Below are positions 51,935-64,000 of a stretch of 64,000 nucleotides of DNA, in pieces. Under the pieces are notes generated by a model, which saw only the letters and a list, made by a program, of their open reading frames with translations, searched no databases and was not told the origin of the DNA. Each line of letters starts with the position of its first letter. Position 1 is the first letter of the stretch. A program made the position numbers and the translations under genes. The DNA is from Pseudopyrenochaeta lycopersici (taxonomy: Eukaryota > Ascomycota > Dothideomycetes > Pleosporales > Pseudopyrenochaetaceae): NCBI GenBank assembly GCA_003313425.1, contig NHZP01000078.1, forward strand, positions 124,001-188,000, written 5' to 3'.

Positions 51935-54832
51935 CAGGCTTGTCGTCAACAATTCAATAAGGCTATTGGCACTTTTTGCCAATACCAAGATATTGGTTAA
52001 CCGTTTTGCCAATACCAATAATGTGCCAATAATGTGTCAATAACGTGCCAATAAGGTTGCCAATACGCCTATCGCCAGTCTTGGCATGGTATAATAGTTC
52101 TACTCTACAAACAGACTTTCGGAATTAATAGTACGAGGGCCAGATAAGATGCTAGACTCCAGTGACTCACTCTGCGTATCGTCTAAAGGCATATGACTAT
52201 CATTATCGCGTCCAAGGACTTCTGGGTTGTTGTCTTGAATCCAACGCTCGTTAAGTGCTCTCAGCTCTGCTACATATTCACCGTCCCTCTGAACATATAT
52301 ACGTTGCTATGACTTCAAACACTCTCCTATCTTAATATTCTTTAATCTAAGCTTAATTCTTGACTATGATATAGTGCGACGAGCCCCAGAAAAGACACGT
52401 TCCGGCTCAGCAGACATAGAGGGACAAGAAAGATTATTAACAGCTATTTTTGATAAGTTTGGATAGCTCTTCTGTTGCTGAGGCTGTAGCCACCACTTAT
52501 AAGGCTCTATGTTAAGAGGGAGCTTATAGGGATCATTCTTAGTAAAGGAGATAAACTCATCTGCAGCGTGTACAGCAAGCCTCTGCTTCTGGTGCTACTG
52601 GGCGAACTTATCTGTTGCTATAGGATGTATTAAGATATCATCCACTATAGCAGGGTGTTTGCCCTTGAAGTTGTTCTCCTAGTACTTCTGCACCTTTGGA
52701 TATATATCCTTTACCTATTTAGGCTCCTAATTGCGTTCTAGATAGTTCTTTCGACGGGAAGGGTGAAGGAGTGTGGCTGCGCAGTAGGCAGGGACCTCGT
52801 TAGCTTTGATAAAGTATTTATTAAAGGAATACCACGCTGTTTGAATGCTGCTAAGAAGGGTAGGGTTGTTCTTGTGTTGCTCCTGTAAAATATTAGCTTT
52901 AGAATCTAGGTTTATATCTTAGTAGACTTTAGGAAAAATTAATATTACCTACCTCAGATTCCTTTAAATGAGCAAGTATAAAGTCTATTGTGTATGGTGT
53001 TCGATCTAGGCAAGCAAAAGGGCTCTTACAGAACTTAGTAGCTTGTTCGAGAGGTTTAAGGAAGTCGCGAGTATGGTAGAGGAGCTCCCAATTACTAGGA
53101 GTAAGATAGTCCCTTTCAAGTTGGCTGTAGTTTGAGTGTAGGAACTTGTTAACGGTATCTTCGTTATCGCAAGCCACCTCTAGCATTTGAAGCCAGCTAT
53201 TCTACCGGGTGTCGTTGTCTATTAGTATTGTCCGGCCAGCTATCTGCTTAAACTTGTGGTACTTATTGTAATTGGATTGGAGCTACTTAACGAAGTTATG
53301 AAGCTTTCCAAGTGGGCCTATTTGACGCCATTTAATAGCTGTAGCTTCTTTAAAGTTCTCTGTTAGTACCTTCTTAAAACTAAGTGTCTTATCCTCTGTA
53401 AGCTGCTTTATTACAGCTTTAACAGCTTCTTTGTCCTTAGCAAATAAGAACGCTGAAGCGATAATATTGAGAACGTGCCCTTAGCAGCGGATTCTTTAGT
53501 GGGCTGCCTTCTAATTCTGGATACCTTTAAGTCTAAGCTAGGCCTTAAGTTGACGGCAGAGGACGTTATTAGTGCTGTTATTATCGCTAATAAAGTAGCC
53601 TAGCTTTGCCTATATCTCATACTTCTCTAGGTAGGGAAGAAGAGCTTCGAACTAGTGAATTCCCTTCTTAGAGTCTAGTAGCTTAATAAATCTAAGAGTA
53701 TACTTCTAAAGGATACTATCGCGGTTAACAAAGTAGGCTGTTATAGTAAGGAACTGTTTACGATTAGGGCCACTCCAGGCGTCTGCAGCAAGGTGTATTT
53801 TATATTCTGTATTAAGCATCTTAGCTTTAACTTCCTCTCGGCGTGAATTAAAGCAGGTTTCGATAACACGAGGGATAGTTGTGTAAGAATCGATAAGGAA
53901 GGGTTTTACTGCCAGATTAAGTTAAATGAGAATACTGCGTAATTCTGGCTATTTAACAGCGTTGTACGGTAAGTTCTGGGCTACGATAAGTCGAGCTAGA
54001 GCCTCTTGAACTTCCTCTCTCTTAATAACAGATAAAAACACCTCCCTCTGCACTTTCTCTCTCTTTTCGTTAACCTGCTCTTCTGTATTCTTAAATGACT
54101 TCTCTAGTAACATATTTGTTACTTTCCTAACTAGAGACTCTTCCTCCTCTTTAATAATTATACTATGCTTTAATTTTATATGGTTTCGAGCAGCGTTTGT
54201 TGACTGGACACTATACATAAGATGAGGAGTGTTGTATTCTGGATCTGCACAGTACTAGATTGGATTGCGGTTCTTATTATGCGTTAGTTCGCTAGGGCCT
54301 GGCCTCCGGGCGTGGGACCATATTCTAAGAGCTCGCTTTTTAGAAGATCTTGTTGCAGCATGCTCGCTAGAAGTAGACTGACTAGTAGTTCGTTTGCGGC
54401 TGGCTGCTGGCGTTGGAGATAAGTAATGAGCTACAGAAGCTGTATTATTTGCCTGTTCTGTAGGGTCCATATTTAATAAAACAGACCGTATGTGAATGGA
54501 ATTCGATAAAGTTTGGTTGTTAATGGCTAGAATAACTTGGGGGGTGCTGAGTGTTTAAATTTGAGGGGTTCTGTCAGCTAGCCGAGGCTTTGCCGAGCAT
54601 CTACAACTACACTTGAAGAGCAGTAATATATCAAGCATTACTTATATATACAATTAAATTACTGCCAATACGTGATTTGCAGCACTTATAAGGCCAGAAA
54701 ATGCAGAAGAAACTATATAGTATTTGCCAATAAGCTGCCAATAAGGCTAGAACCCTATTGGATTGGTATTGGTATTGGTATTGGCAATATATATTGGTAT
54801 TGGCAATAATCCAACTGTTGACGACAAGCCTG
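51935..54832 (-). mobile_element. Full-length hAT element (2898 bp), RIP-inactivated
   Basis: Ends CAGGCTTGTCGTCAACA (from 51935) and its inverse (to 54832) are flanked by a perfect 8-bp duplication AACTCTGC (51927-51934 and 54833-54840). Subterminal sequence on both sides holds many CCAATA/TATTGG motifs (51960-52070 and 54735-54810), typical of transposase-binding subterminal repeats. A complete but stop-ridden transposase lies between them on the minus strand. Confidence 0.93.
52380..54470 (-). pseudogene. hAT transposase with many in-frame stops
   Basis: Can be followed from MDPTEQANNT (54470) through a BED-like region (RIWSHARRPGPSELTHNKN), INAARNHIKLKHS-type His residues, the catalytic region (HLAADAWSGPNRKQFLTITA, RIRC-GHVLNIIASAF) and RDFLKPLEQATKF, to the dimerisation domain (LSCPSMSAEPERVFSGARR, about 52400). 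At least a dozen stops interrupt it, most of them TAG where relatives have Trp, as expected from RIP. An intron with donor GTAGGT lies at about 52950. Confidence 0.85.
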
Positions 54833-54840
54833 AACTCTGC

Positions 54841-55108
54841 CGTACTGACTGCATAAAGCGTGCAGAGAGAGAAGAGAGAAGAGAGAAGAGAGAAGAGAGA
54901 GTATCTGCTTCATTCTCGTTTCTAGCCTCTAAGCATTAGTACAGTTTTGACCCCATGGACCGGTGGCCAAATCAGCTACTGTGCAATACACGAACTAGGC
55001 TAGGCACACTAACGAGACTCGTCCAGCATATCTGAACATAAGGCGTTAAAAGTCATTGCAAATTTCGGGGGGTTCCACATCGAAGCAGCACTCGCCCAAG
55101 GCGGTATC
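54841..55108. other. Short spacer with GAGAGAA repeats
   Basis: A purine-rich GAGAGAA repeat lies at about 54866-54902. Promoter side of the methyltransferase gene. Confidence 0.4.
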
Positions 55109-56707
55109 ATGAAAGCTGAACAGCAGTCCGCCCTTCTCGAGCTGGCGACGGAGGTTCACCAGCTGACAACTCAGATTGTCAAAGATCTGACTGCGAAGAA
55201 TCTACGGGAGCCAACATTTGAAGTAGACTCCGAAACAGTGCTGGAAACTCCGGAGCAGATTGCCCTCCGCGCACGGCTGAATGATGCCGCTCGAGATCTA
55301 CTACGCCTCGTGAATGGCCCCAGAAACGATGCGCGGACCTTCGTATGCTACTTGTACGATCTGGCAGCCTGGCAAGTAGCTTGTGAATTCAACTTCTTCG
55401 AAGCAATTTCCGAAGATAGAGTCGCTAGCATCAAGAGATTGCGGAGAAAGTTGGAATGGACGAAGATCGTGTTGGTCGCTTCTTGCGCATGCTAGCTACG
55501 GACGGAGTTTTTGAGGAAGTGGAAAAGGATGTGTTCAAACATACGTCCCGAAGTGTTCTTTACCTGGAAGACAAGCAGTGGCGGGATGTATGTACTATCA
55601 GCGCGATTATTCTGCTCGACGTTGGTAGAATTACGATGCTAATACAGCCTATAGGTTGGATGAATTCTTCAGAGCAGCAACTGAGACTTCCGCAAGTATC
55701 CAGGAATCAACCCTCGTGAGCAATGGGCAGAAGAAAGCTTTTGTGATGAGGCACAGAACGGATTTGTTTCAATTCTACAAGCAAGACCCACAACGAGCAG
55801 GTCGCTTTGCGAGCGCGATGGCTGGAGTCTCCAGACGCACTACTCTCCTTCTCCAACTTGCAGGTTACTGTGCTAACTTCCTTGTAGTTGAGCGCCATTT
55901 TGAAACTCTCAAAGAGAGCCTCTCTTGGGATCAAATCAGCAGAGGCAAAATCATCGCTGTCGGTGGTAGAAGTGGCCACATGAGTGTCTCGCTCGCCCGG
56001 GTAAGTTTGAAACAAACCCAATGCTCTACAACAAGCTCACTTACAGCTGCTCGAGGCCTTCCCAAATCTTGAACTCATTGTCCAGGATTCTCTGACCATG
56101 CTGTCATCGGCTATCCAGAACGACTTCTCAGGTCTCAATGGTCGAGTTACGTTCATGCCGCATGACTTCTTCGCTACTCAACCCGTCTCAGGCGCACCAG
56201 CATATCTTTTGAGATACGTAACCAATAACTGGAACGACGTGGACTGTATCCGTATCTCCAGGGCGCTCCTCCCTGCCTTGGAGAAAAGCACTCCTGGGAC
56301 ACCACTCTTGATCAACGATGTTGTACCGCCAACACTGGGAGAAGCCTCAATTTTCCACGACAATCACATGTGCCAGGTTGACATCATAATGATGCTGGTC
56401 CTCGGGGCTAAACAGAGAACAGAAGAACAGTTCCGGCATTTGCTCTCGGATGCAGGTTCACGATTCAAGGTTAGCAAAGTTAAACTGATGTTGCTCTGAG
56501 ACCATTCGCTAATGTCTCTTCCAGATCAAAGCTATTCACGGAAAGAGCAACATGAGCCAGATCGAGGCACATCTGGATATTGATGCAGCTCGCCATACGG
56601 AAGGCTTAGCTGTTGCCGAAGTCTCCAAAGATGCGTCAGCAGATGACCAGGAGCAGGATGCATCCACTGTTGCCAACCAGCAGAAGCGGACTGGAACCCG
56701 TCTCTGA
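55109..56707 (+). pseudogene. O-methyltransferase (SAM-dependent, fungal OMT family), probably inactive
   Basis: Reads as a fungal secondary-metabolite O-methyltransferase: dimerisation part (AAWQVACEFNFFEAISED), winged-helix part (MDEDRVGRFLRMLATDG), EFFRAATETSASIQES, SAM motif region (IIAVGGRSGHMSVSLAR), PNLELIVQDS and VTFMPHDFF, to the end at 56707. Good introns: 56001-56046 and 56470-56524. An early frame break at about 55435 looks like one missing G (AAGAGATT for AAGGAGATT). The junctions near 55590-55655 and 55830-55890 do not resolve in phase. The Gly-rich SAM loop GGGSG reads GGRSG. It lies on the same strand as, and 1.4 kb before, the PKS. Single-base errors in the assembly are the alternative explanation. 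Confidence 0.7.
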
Positions 56708-58100
56708 TCTACTGGAGCGCCACATCACTGGGCTGCATGATGACCTGTGGAGTTCACTCTTGCCATCTCATTCAATGTAGCATACCCAGCATTGTATGCG
56801 AAACATGCATTGTATTGAGTAAGTGTAAACCACGTCTCTTTTGGTGTATGTGCGTCCAGCCCGACTGGGCGCCGATCCAATCAGGGTGTGGTAAGTTAGC
56901 GCATCTGCCAGATACGCGCGCCATCGGTATATGTCAGCCTGCAAAGCGACCCCACCTCAACTCCTTCGCTTCTGGTACTGCATGCATCAACCCCCGCGTC
57001 CTCCAGCTTCACATATAGGCAGCAGACGATAGCGAGTCTTTCACAATCGCCCAGGTTTACAAAGCAGGAACAAAGAACGCCGAGCAGCTTCAACCCTGAT
57101 GACAGACAATCGCCTTCTTGATCCATAGTCCGTCTCAGGGTCCACTACATATTGGTTTTACCCTGGCGAACCTACAATGTAACGATCATCTGGTCTACCT
57201 AGTCCCTATGCTGGCCATACCTGCACCATCTCCCGGCCGTTATGTTGCAAGAGTCATGCATATACCTACATACTCACCGCCGGTTTGCAGCTCCGGAGCG
57301 GGACGCGCCTGCCGCGCTGCGTTCATTACTTGGGCGAAGGCGGAGGAAAGTTCCGTAATGACGCCCATAGGCGAACGTCCCGAGCTTATCCTCACAACAC
57401 TAAAGTTGATAACTCTACAAAGAATCCGCAACAGCAGCCAACTAAGGCCCACCACGTATCAACAGACCTAGCTGCGGCCTGTCTCCCGGTCTAACCAGAA
57501 GCAATCATGCATCGGAGGAGCCGCTACGCATGCATATCAGAAGTGGAACTGACGAACTGTTGGTCTCTAACTGGGATAGGCTAACTCTCCACGCATAGCC
57601 TTCTTGCGTCTTTGGCAACAAATCAGCATTCATTCGTATCTGCAGAATTAAACAGCGCAACAGTACCAAGCAGCCAATGCCTAGGCTCAGTTGCATGTAA
57701 GTCGATCGCCCCGCAACGTCCTTGACGCGCGTGGAAAAGATACAGACTGCCATGAATGCTTGAACATAATGCAGAGGTGCGTACCACTGACAATTGTCTC
57801 GGCCTCACCGCACTGCTTGGAGAAACACCGTCGGCAATTGATTCCCACTATCCATGACAAACTAATTTCCTAGCTTTGTGTTGCAGACGCATTCCGCGTC
57901 TCATAGGCGCGCGCACGAGAGCGCTCGATGGCTTCCTGCTAAGTCCATCCGTGACGACGGAGCAATAGCCTATACTTTTCCGTACCTCCTAGCTATGTAA
58001 GTCATGTTCGCAGCAATACTAATCTCGCACTGCAGTCCTTCGGGTCTTCAAGAAATCCGCGCAAAAAATAAGGTGCGACTCGTTCTATCATCCAGCGACA
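56708..58100. other. Intergenic segment between methyltransferase and PKS
   Basis: No gene recognised on either strand. It contains the presumed PKS promoter; no clear motif was seen. Confidence 0.4.
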
Positions 58101-61100
58101 ATGGCTTGCAAAGACCCCAAGCCAACGTCGATCGCAGTCATTGGCATTGGGTGCCGCTTTCTAGGCGATGTTACAAGCGGTGAGAAGCTGTGGGACATGT
58201 TGGTGGAGAAAAAGTCTGCAAGGAGCAGAGTGCCCTCGGACGGTTATACTGTTGATGCCTTCTATCACCCAGATGGGGACCGTTACGGAACGGTAAGTAA
58301 CGTCATGGCGCCATCTCCCGCGCGGTTCCTTATTCATGAGTTGCAGGCTGACTGTTTCAGACCAACAACGATGGTGGCCACTTCCTTACTGAAGACATAT
58401 CCCTGTTCGATGCGTCATTCTTTTCGATTTCGCCTGCAGAAGCCATGGCAATGGATCCAATGCAGCCGCTTCTGCTGGAGGTGACATACGAAGCGCTCAA
58501 GAACTCCGAAACGCCACTATCCAGAGTGTCGGATCCAAAACATCGTGTTTTGTCGGGTGTTTCACCAAGGATTACGAGGAGATGCAGCGGCGAGACATGG
58601 AGTTAGCGACGAAGTACCAATCTACCGGCGCCTCACAGACCATGCTCTCCAATCGACTAAGTTACTTCTTCGATATGAAGGGCCCGAGCATTACACTGGA
58701 CACGGCCTGCAGCAGTGGACTCGTTGCTGTACACTTGGCCTGCCAGAGTCTGCGAACGGGTGAGAGCTCAATGGCTGTGGTTGGAGGCAGCAATCTCATC
58801 TTGAGTCCGGATATCCAGATTGAGGTGAGCGACATGCATTTCCTGAGCTCAGACTCAATATCGTACGCCTTTGATGAGCGTGCTAATGGCTCCGCGCGAG
58901 GAGAGGGCGTTGGTGCTGTCATATTAAAACCGTTAGATCTCGCATTGCGCCGATAACGATCCGATACGAGCCGTCATCCGCGGAACAGCTGCTAGCTCGG
59001 ACGGAGGGACACTGGGCATCACGATGCCTTCGAAAGACGCACAGATCCATCTCATACGTTCTGCATATAAAGCTGCGGGTTGTGATGTAAGCCAGACAGG
59101 ATACTTCGAGGCACATGGTACAGGCACTGCTACAGGTGATCCGATCGAAACCGGCGCGATTGGCGAGGTGTTCGCGGCACATCGTTCCCTTGCAGCAGAC
59201 GGTGCGGCGATCCCTCTTTCAATTGGATCGTTAAAGGCAAACATGGGCCACTTGGGAGGGGCGAGTGGAATTGCTGGCTTAATCAAAGCTGTTCTCAGCG
59301 TAGAGAAAGGCACAATTGCACCGAACATCTGGTTTCAACGACGTAACCCCGCCATCGATTTCGAAGGATGGCGGCTACAAGTCCCCACTGAGACGAAGGA
59401 TTGGCCTTTGGAAGGCTTGCGACGCGCAAGCGTCAGTTCTTTTGGTTACGGAGGGACAAATGCTCACGTCATTGTTGATGATGCGTACCACTACCTCCAG
59501 CAATACCGTCGTTCTGGTGGGCACATCAGGAATGACTCGGGCTTCGTCAGTCCTGCCAGCGAAATGACATTCAGTGCCACTCCACGATCACGCTTGTTTC
59601 TGCTCTCTGCCAATAACGAGCGTGGTCTGGCTTATATGAGGAAATCGCTTGCCGACCACCTCCAAACACAATCCGACTTCGATGAGGAAGGCTTATTGTA
59701 CAGCCTCGCTTATACCCTTTGTGAACGCCGCTCACAGTTTTCTTACAGTGCAACAATCGTCGCAAAAGACAAGCTAGATCTGGAAGGGCGACTGCAAAGT
59801 CCTGTCCCAGTTTCCAGCAGTCGCGCAACACCGCCACGAATAGGTTTCATATTCACTGGTCAAGGTGCCCAATGGTGGGGTATGGGCAGGGAGCTGCTCC
59901 ATTACCCAATATTCAAGAACAGCCTACTGAGATGCGATACGATTACGAAAAGTCTGGGCGCTGACTGGTCTCTGATGGAAGAGCTTCTCAAGGATAAAAC
60001 CACGTCACGAGTCAGCGAAGCAGAATTCAGCCAGCCGCTCTGTACCGCACTCCAGATTGCTCTCATAGATCTGCTCTCCACATGGAACGTACACTCCCAC
60101 TCCGTTATCGGCCATTCGAGTGGTGAAATCACCGCTGCCTATGCCACAGGCGCGTTGAGTTTTGAGTCAGCAATGACTGTTGCGTTCTTTCGTGGCTTAT
60201 TAACACCAAAAGTGAAGCGCTTTGGGTACGACGGCCGTATGATGGCTGTCGGCCTTTCTGAAGAAGAAGCAAACAACGAACTCGCTGAGCTGGACGACAA
60301 GTTTGGAAAAGCTGTCGTCGCTTGCATTAACAGTCCTCGTGGCGTAACAGTTTCTGGTGATACTAAAGCTATGGTGGAACTCCACAAGGCCATAGTTGCC
60401 AAAGGTGTCTTTGCGAGGATGCTTCAAGTAGATACTGCGTATCACTCACATCATATGCAGGCAATCGCTAAAGAATATCTTGCGCGGCTCCAAGAGGCAC
60501 GCGTTGTACCACAATATGGCGAGCAACAGGCGACAATGTTCTCTTCAGTCACAGAAGACGTTGTCGACCAGCGCCAGCTAGGCGCCGAGTACTGGGTATC
60601 GAACCTTGTTGGCTGCGTACGCTTCTCTGGTGCGTTAGAAAAGCTCTGCTCAATGCCGTCGGTAGATGAGAGTTACGGAGTAGAAGTAATACTGGAAGTT
60701 GGAACCCATGCCCTATTCAAACTCCCCGTCCGAGAGATTCTCGAAAACACATTCGGAGAAAAGTCGCACATCCAATACCTCTCCACACTCATCCGCAACA
60801 AACCTGCCGATGCCACTGTGCTGGAAGCAGTTGGCCACCTGTGCGCCAACAACTACCCAGTCAACCTTCACGCAGTCAATTTCCCAAGTGAGCCGAAACA
60901 GTCTCTATGCGTCCTGACAGACCTTCCTCGGTATCCTTGGAACCACACTCGCAGCTACTGTTGCGAGTCCCGACTCAGCCGTGATTACCGTCTTCGGCAA
61001 TTCGCTAGAACTGACATTCTTGGTGCACCAGTCTATGACTGGAACCCGATCGAACCTCGCTTCAGGAATTTCCTGCGACCTCGAGAGCAGCCCTGGCTTA

Positions 61101-62464
61101 GAGACCATGTCGTTCAGGGCGACGTCTTATTTCCAGCTTGCGGCTACCTCTGTATGGCAATAGAAGCTTGCAGACAGATGTGCATTATTGCACCATCGAC
61201 ATTCTTACCCCAAGGATCTAAGAACGTATTGGAGTACAGGCTACGAGAGGTCAGTATCTCTAGAGCACTAGTCGTCCCCGAATCCGACGAAGGTGTCGAA
61301 ATCTCATTCTGCATGCGTTGCCAATCGAGCAGCGGCATTGCCCTATCAGACGTATGGCACGAGTTTCGTGTCTTCTCGTATCCCAACGATGGAGGATGGG
61401 TCGAGAATTGTCGGGGTCTTGTTTCCGTGTCGACCCAAGCGACTGGCGACGATGTTGACGCAGACATGCCTGAGTGAATGGACAGAAGCGCGTGCAGACG
61501 GCACGCAAAAAATTGAGCCGAATTGCTTCTACAAGAGCGTTGACGCCATTGGTCTCTCGTATGTACCGTTATTCCAAGGCCTCCAAAGCATAACCATCGA
61601 TCCTCATGTTCCCGCTCAAGTTGCTGGGGCCATCGAAGTGACCCACACGCGGATCGCCAATCCGAAAGAGTTTGAGCATGATCGATTATTACATCCTGCT
61701 ACTCTAGGTAGCTTTCTTCAGCTCGCACTTGCAGCCCTTGGGGGTCCCAAACTTCGTAAACGAAAGGGTGCAATGGTGCCCACATTCATGGAAGAAATAT
61801 CGATTTCTGCAGATATCGCCGCCCAAATCGGCGACCAACTCAACGTTGTAGTCAGCGCCCAGCGACATGGATCAAGAGAAGCGAAAGCCAACATCTTCGC
61901 CCTAGATCCATCCACTTCGAAGCCAGTGGTGCTCATGGATGGGTTCAAGTTTGTTGCTATCAATGGTGCCAATGAGCCTATCGAGGTGCAGTCATTGGCA
62001 AAGCACTGCTACAAGCCGATCTGGGAGCCTGATGGGACCCATTGACCGCCAAAACCTGGACCGGGAGCTACAAGCGGCACCACGACCAGATGATCGACCG
62101 AAGACTGTCAGGCAACTGGAGTTGCTGTCGTACTACTTCATCGATAAAGCCCTTCGCGAAGTCAACGACGATGACGTATCTACCATGCTTCCTCACAATC
62201 AAAAGTTCTATCGGAACCTGTGCGAGCTGCGAGACGCTGTGTTAGCGAAGACACATCCACAGCAAACAGATGAGTGGCACCAGCTTCACAACCCCGAGAC
62301 TGCCACTAAACTTCAGGCCCTTGTGGAGTACTATCGAAATCATCAGACGGCGTATGATGGCAGGCTTCTAGTACGAGTAGGGGAGGCCCTACATTCAGTA
62401 TTCAGACAAGAGGTCGAACCTCTCGCGTTGATGATGCAGGAGAATCTGCTGAAAGACTGCTACA
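58101..62464 (+). pseudogene. Highly reducing type I polyketide synthase (KS-AT-DH-...), broken and truncated
   Basis: N-terminus MACKDPKPTSIAVIGIG. An intron (58291-58358, GTAAGT ... TTTCAG) precedes [15 protein letters not shown]. The KS has DTACSSG (Cys), EAHGTGT (His) and KANMGHLGGASG (His). The AT has FTGQGAQWWGMG and GHSSGE. The DH has PWLRDHVVQGDVLFPA (His), while the second DH motif reads LLHPATLGSF with Gly where Asp is usual. Frame breaks are seen at about 58508 (one G missing), about 58950 (one extra C), about 61468 and about 62043. Homology ends at NLLKDCY (about 62464), just where the methyltransferase domain should begin, because a hAT element is inserted; everything downstream lies outside the window or is lost. 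The product is unknown. Confidence 0.88.
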
Positions 62465-64000
62465 CAGTGCTGGCAACAGTCAATCAGTCCGACGTCAATC
62501 AGATGACATTCAGATATCTGACATACGGCCCAGATCCAATCAGTCTATCTGATGTGGCGTTGCCGATATTGGTTGTCCCCGCAACGTGCCGCGGTACGGT
62601 CGTAAAGAGTGCAAAGCGTGAGATATTTCGCCAATCATACTACGAGAATATGTGCAATTTCGCTTAATTTACAAGACGTGCTTTCAGCCAGTGCCTCTGT
62701 GTCTGACATGCCTCCACAACCTCTGGTCCTAAGCAATTTCGCTCATCTGTAATGAGCTTTTTGGCTGCTGAGAAAACCCGCTCTACCTCACTACTCATCG
62801 CTGGTATTGAGAAGGTATCGAAAGCCATACATGCTAAGACTGGGAAGTCAGTTTGATGCTCCTTCCACCAGGCGATTGGACTCTTTAACCCCTGAAGCCT
62901 GGGATCAAATGTCCGTAAGTAGTTGTCAAGCTCTAGACTCTCTGTATCCTTTTGCTTCTGCTTTTGATACCTGCGCGATAGGTAATCGGCCGAGAATGTG
63001 TCGAATGATCCGAGTTCGGGGAAGGAAGATTTTGGCTCGTTTGCCTCTGCTACCCGACTCTCACAGTCATATGCGGAATCAATATGAATCCTTTCGCGAT
63101 ACTTCAGGTAAAGGTTCTTGAACACCTTGTTCGCGCTCTTAATCCAACTTGGATGTTTTGCCCACTTATCCTCAAAGTACTCAAATCGCCACGCAGGATG
63201 AAGGACGATAGCCGCAATATAGAGTGGTGAGGAGTCCGTAAGCTTGAAGTACTTTTCAAGCTTTATCCAGGCTGCATTGATACCAGTGTTGTAGTGCTTA
63301 GTTCGTTCAAGATTAGCACTAGGTATATTTACCTCCTTTTGCGCCTTCTCAAGAACTTCATACATATAATTCATACCATGGAGGACTGTCCATAGTGTAC
63401 TATACTGTCCCTCTTGACTAGGGTTCTGTGCTCGACCCTCCTCTCTTTCGCAAAGCTGCCGGAAAGGAATTAATATTTTCTGCCACCGAATCAAGTCCTC
63501 CCAGTCATCCCCAGTAAGAAAGTCTTGTCGGAGATCGTAGGCATCCTGCTGATTTGGAAGGTTCCAGCGAAGTTGGTAAAGAGTAATTGCTGCGCGGAGT
63601 TTAATCCCTAGAATTTTATTAGCATAAAGCTAATACCGCGATTAGGGAATAAGGATATATATACCACGGGAAATCATAGCTTCAGTTGAATGCCATCGAA
63701 TTCCTCCATCAACAAGAAGCTGGTAGATCTGAATCTCTTCTCCTTGGCACTCAATAAACATTGCTAATCTTGCCTCATTATTATTAACATAGACGCAAAT
63801 GTTGTGGAGTTTGCCGATTGGACCCGTGCTATTCCAGATGCGAAAAGCTTCCTCATATGAGGCACCAGCTAACTTCCGCTCAAGTTTGCTAACGCCTTTA
63901 CCAAGTAGTAAGGCCTTGATAACTAGGTTGATAATGTGACCAAGACACCGTAGGCGTGAAAAGTCAACGTCAATGTCAAACCTAGTTGCAAGCTCCTTAA
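62465..64000 (-). mobile_element. hAT element inserted in the PKS (runs past the window)
   Basis: PKS homology stops at about 62464, where a hAT-like end CAGTGCTGGCAACAG begins; the preceding 8-mer CTGCTACA is the predicted target duplication. The other end lies outside the window, so the boundary is inferred. About 200 bp of non-coding sequence separate this end from the transposase stop codon at 62664. Confidence 0.65.
62664..64000 (-). CDS. hAT-family transposase, open C-terminal part (5' end outside window)
   Basis: From the window edge the minus strand reads ELATRFDIDVDFSRLRCLGH, IINLVIKALLLGKG, WNSTGPIGKLHNI and DGGIRWHSTEAM. A 57-bp intron (63608-63664) follows, then KLRAAITLYQLRW, AAWIKLEKYFKLTD, the insertion region, and the dimerisation domain (FSIPAMSSEVERVFSAAKKL), to HWLKARLVN and a TAA at 62664. 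No stop interrupts it and Trp codons are retained, so unlike the 52-54-kb copy it has escaped RIP. It may be autonomous and active if the unseen part is intact. Confidence 0.88.

Overview
The window is fungal nuclear DNA from a filamentous ascomycete (Pezizomycotina). Genes carry short introns of about 44-69 bp with GTANGT donors, CTAAC/CTAAT branch sites and YAG acceptors. The gene content is also typical: HET-domain genes, STAND/NLR proteins with an esterase-like N-terminus, a FunK1 kinase fragment, a Zn2Cys6 factor and a highly reducing PKS. Decayed transposons contain many Trp codons turned into TAG, as expected from repeat-induced point mutation (RIP). The species cannot be fixed from sequence alone; a Dothideomycete is a guess. 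Coordinates of spliced genes come from reading splice signals and reading frames by eye.

Layout. 0.1-10.4 kb: two divergent NLR genes (esterase-like + NB-ARC + TPR), separated by a piggyBac-like transposon with perfect terminal inverted repeats. 10.7-18.1 kb: gene and transposon relics (proline racemase family, pogo/Fot1-type, piggyBac-type) around one secreted, probably GPI-anchored protein gene. 18.1-19.8 kb: a 576-codon uninterrupted ORF of unknown function. 20.8-22 kb: repeats that recur at 33.5-36 kb and 38.8 kb, plus a LINE scrap. 22.5-24.55 kb: about 30 tandem copies of a 68-bp unit in which every copy looks like a complete spliceosomal intron. 24.6-26.6 kb: HET-domain gene. 27.5-28.2 kb: small heat-shock protein. 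29-31.2 kb: Zn2Cys6 regulator gene with a Tc1/mariner element inside its first intron. 32-37 kb: HET fragments, a deleted hAT element and a HET/NB-ARC/kinase chimera. 37.4-38.7 kb: a Tc1/mariner element with an intact transposase. 39.7-45.8 kb: small membrane protein, F-box-like protein, nucleoside deoxyribosyltransferase-like protein and a secreted LPMO-like protein. 46.4-47.4 kb: LINE 3' part. 47.4-51.9 kb: no recognisable gene. 51.9-54.8 kb: complete but RIP-killed hAT element. 55.1-62.5 kb: O-methyltransferase and PKS genes, both frame-disrupted. 62.5-64 kb: another hAT element inserted in the PKS and running off the window.

Taken together this looks like an accessory, transposon-rich region combining non-self-recognition genes (NLR, HET, FunK1) with remains of a secondary-metabolite locus. 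The functional genes most likely to be expressed are the two NLRs (the second lacks a visible 5' end), the HET gene, the small heat-shock protein, the deoxyribosyltransferase-like gene, the LPMO-like gene, the F-box-like gene and the 576-codon ORF.
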